Of a DNA stretch of 64,000 bases, positions 63,211 to 64,000 are shown piece after piece. How positions within the stretch are numbered: the first letter of the stretch is position 1; each line of letters begins with the position of its first letter. The translations under genes and the position numbers were made by a program. The stretch is taken from positions 744,001 through 808,000 of the forward strand of contig QKPN01000001.1 in the NCBI GenBank assembly GCA_003258405.1, read 5' to 3'. This DNA comes from Rhodobacteraceae bacterium DSL-40 (GTDB lineage Bacteria; Pseudomonadota; Alphaproteobacteria; Rhodobacterales; Rhodobacteraceae). The notes under the pieces are model-generated. The model did no database searches. It had not been told where the DNA came from and saw only the letters and a list, made by a program, of their open reading frames with translations.

Positions 63211-63825
63211 TCACGCCGCCCAGTTGAAGGAGGCGAGATGGCCGTTCCGGGTGCCGGAAACGTCGTCCCAGTCGATCCCGAAAGCATGCATGTGGCTCGT
63301 CCTTGCATGCCCCAGCGCAAGCCGTGACGAAACCGGATGGGTGGTGTTCTCCAGATAGATCGGCTTGCCCTCGTGCACGGCGCTCGGCACGGTTTCAACC
63401 GACTGGCTGACCAGATCGCCAGCACTGACAGAGGCGAACTTGCCGTCGGTCTCGAACACGATCCGCCGCTGCTCGACTCCGGCGAAGGCGCCCACGAGCG
63501 GCGCGAGATTGGCCATCGGCCCGCCGGCCGCGCCCGAGGCGATGCCGGTGATAGCTTCGACCTGCTGGGTGTCGGCACCATCATCGATGATAAGGCCGAC
63601 CTTGATGTTGCCCGCTCCCATGATGCCCGGCGCATGCAGGAGCACGATGAATGACCGGCCGCTCAGATCGACGCCATCCTTTTCACCCTTCTCGACGTGC
63701 ATCGCGAGGGCGGCCGTGCAATCCCCTTCGCTGGGTTCCGCCGCCAGATTGGACGTGATGCAGGGGCAGAGGAAATTGCAGTTGCAGGTTTCCACGTAGT
63801 TGCCTTGGATATGCCAAGTTGCCAT
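63211..63825 (-). CDS. DUF1326 domain protein
   Basis: This 204-residue protein has a Cys-dense N-terminus (VETCNCNFLCPC with Cys14, Cys16, Cys20, Cys22), suitable for binding a metal such as copper. The rest is a beta-rich domain. There is no signal peptide, so it is expected in the cytosol. The gene leads the DUF1326-DUF2182 operon. Its 5' region is strikingly AT-rich and contains an inverted repeat. Confidence 0.85.
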   Translation of the reverse strand: MATWHIQGNYVETCNCNFLCPCITSNLAAEPSEGDCTAALAMHVEKGEKDGVDLSGRSFIVLLHAPGIMGAGNIKVGLIIDDGADTQQVEAITGIASGAAGGPMANLAPLVGAFAGVEQRRIVFETDGKFASVSAGDLVSQSVETVPSAVHEGKPIYLENTTHPVSSRLALGHARTSHMHAFGIDWDDVSGTRNGHLASFNWAA

Positions 63826-63880
63826 TTCAATTCCCCCCGAGTCCTTCTTGGAGAAAATACAATATCATAATTTCCTATTA

Positions 63881-63907
63881 ATTTTGATATGTAACTTAAA
63901 TCAAAAT
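63881..63907. promoter_or_regulatory. inverted repeat in the AT-rich promoter of the DUF1326 operon
   Basis: ATTTTGAT and ATCAAAAT form a perfect 8-bp inverted repeat with an 11-base spacer, 56 bases upstream of the DUF1326 ATG. The surrounding 100 bases are far more AT-rich than the rest of the window. The spacing is wrong for an FNR site, whose spacer is 4 bases. Confidence 0.45.
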
Positions 63908-64000
63908 AACAGGTGAAATTAGACATCAAAACTCATTTAATCATCACAAATGTAGCCATGACATTCGAGAGAAAGTCCAGCGCAGTGACGCCGGGTATGC

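Noticed and set aside
63881-63907. Possible FNR/Crp-type box (TTGAT ... ATCAA)
   Set aside because: The half-sites are separated by 11 bases instead of 4, so it does not fit FNR; kept only as an inverted repeat.

Overview
The window is a GC-rich, densely packed chromosomal segment that looks alphaproteobacterial, most likely from the Rhodobacterales/Rhodobacteraceae. The grounds are dnaA-dnaN-recF next to rpsT, UbiE/UbiB, a SufE protein, an RHH_4-type ribbon-helix-helix protein, a GntR-controlled TRAP sugar-acid operon and overall codon use. The taxonomic placement is inference. No prophage, insertion sequence or CRISPR array was seen.

Layout. 1-6.2 kb (minus strand): a truncated serA, a GNAT acetyltransferase, serC, a Kef-type K+/H+ antiporter, a VOC protein and recF. 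6.3-9.8 kb: dnaN, dnaA and rpsT. 9.9-15.5 kb: an enoyl-CoA hydratase, mutM, divergent ubiE-ubiB, a homocysteine methyltransferase and sufE. 15.6-20.2 kb: a lipoprotein, then a glucosylglycerate module (GpgS-type synthase, HAD phosphatase, divergent GH13_18 phosphorylase). 20.3-27.1 kb: tRNA-Met(CAU), a small membrane protein, a CPA1 antiporter with a cyclic-nucleotide-binding domain, an MFS pump, a universal stress protein and a DeoR-type regulator. 27.1-29.7 kb: a cluster of five unrecognised genes, including a WD40 propeller and a coiled-coil protein.

29.7-43.1 kb is the centrepiece: a complete group-5 soluble di-iron monooxygenase operon (propane monooxygenase, Prm/Mim type). It starts from a perfect -24/-12 sigma-54 promoter. 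Gene order is hydroxylase alpha, reductase, hydroxylase beta, coupling protein, amidohydrolase, DUF59-type assembly protein, dedicated GroEL paralogue, and two zinc alcohol dehydrogenases. An AcoR-like sigma-54 activator converges on the operon across a strong terminator. The second dehydrogenase has the secondary-alcohol (isopropanol) dehydrogenase architecture, which fits propane to 2-propanol to acetone. Most of the longer gene junctions carry a GC-rich perfect hairpin, and a 69-codon ORF overlaps the start of the alpha-subunit gene.

43.1-49.9 kb: a hypothetical gene, an RHH protein, a homodimeric pyruvate-dehydrogenase-E1-like gene divergent from an Lrp regulator (like mdeB/mdeR), minCDE and a DksA-type zinc finger. 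50.1-53.0 kb: an alpha/beta hydrolase, an SDR enzyme and a divergent AraC regulator. 53.0-61.0 kb: a GntR repressor facing a 16-bp perfect palindrome and a TRAP transporter-sugar-acid operon (DctP, DctQ, DctM, a 55-residue membrane peptide, an IlvD/Edd dehydratase, an RraA-like protein, an alpha-ketoglutarate-semialdehyde-dehydrogenase-like enzyme). 61.1-64 kb: tRNA-Gln(UUG), kdsA, and a DUF1326-DUF2182 pair behind an unusually AT-rich promoter region.
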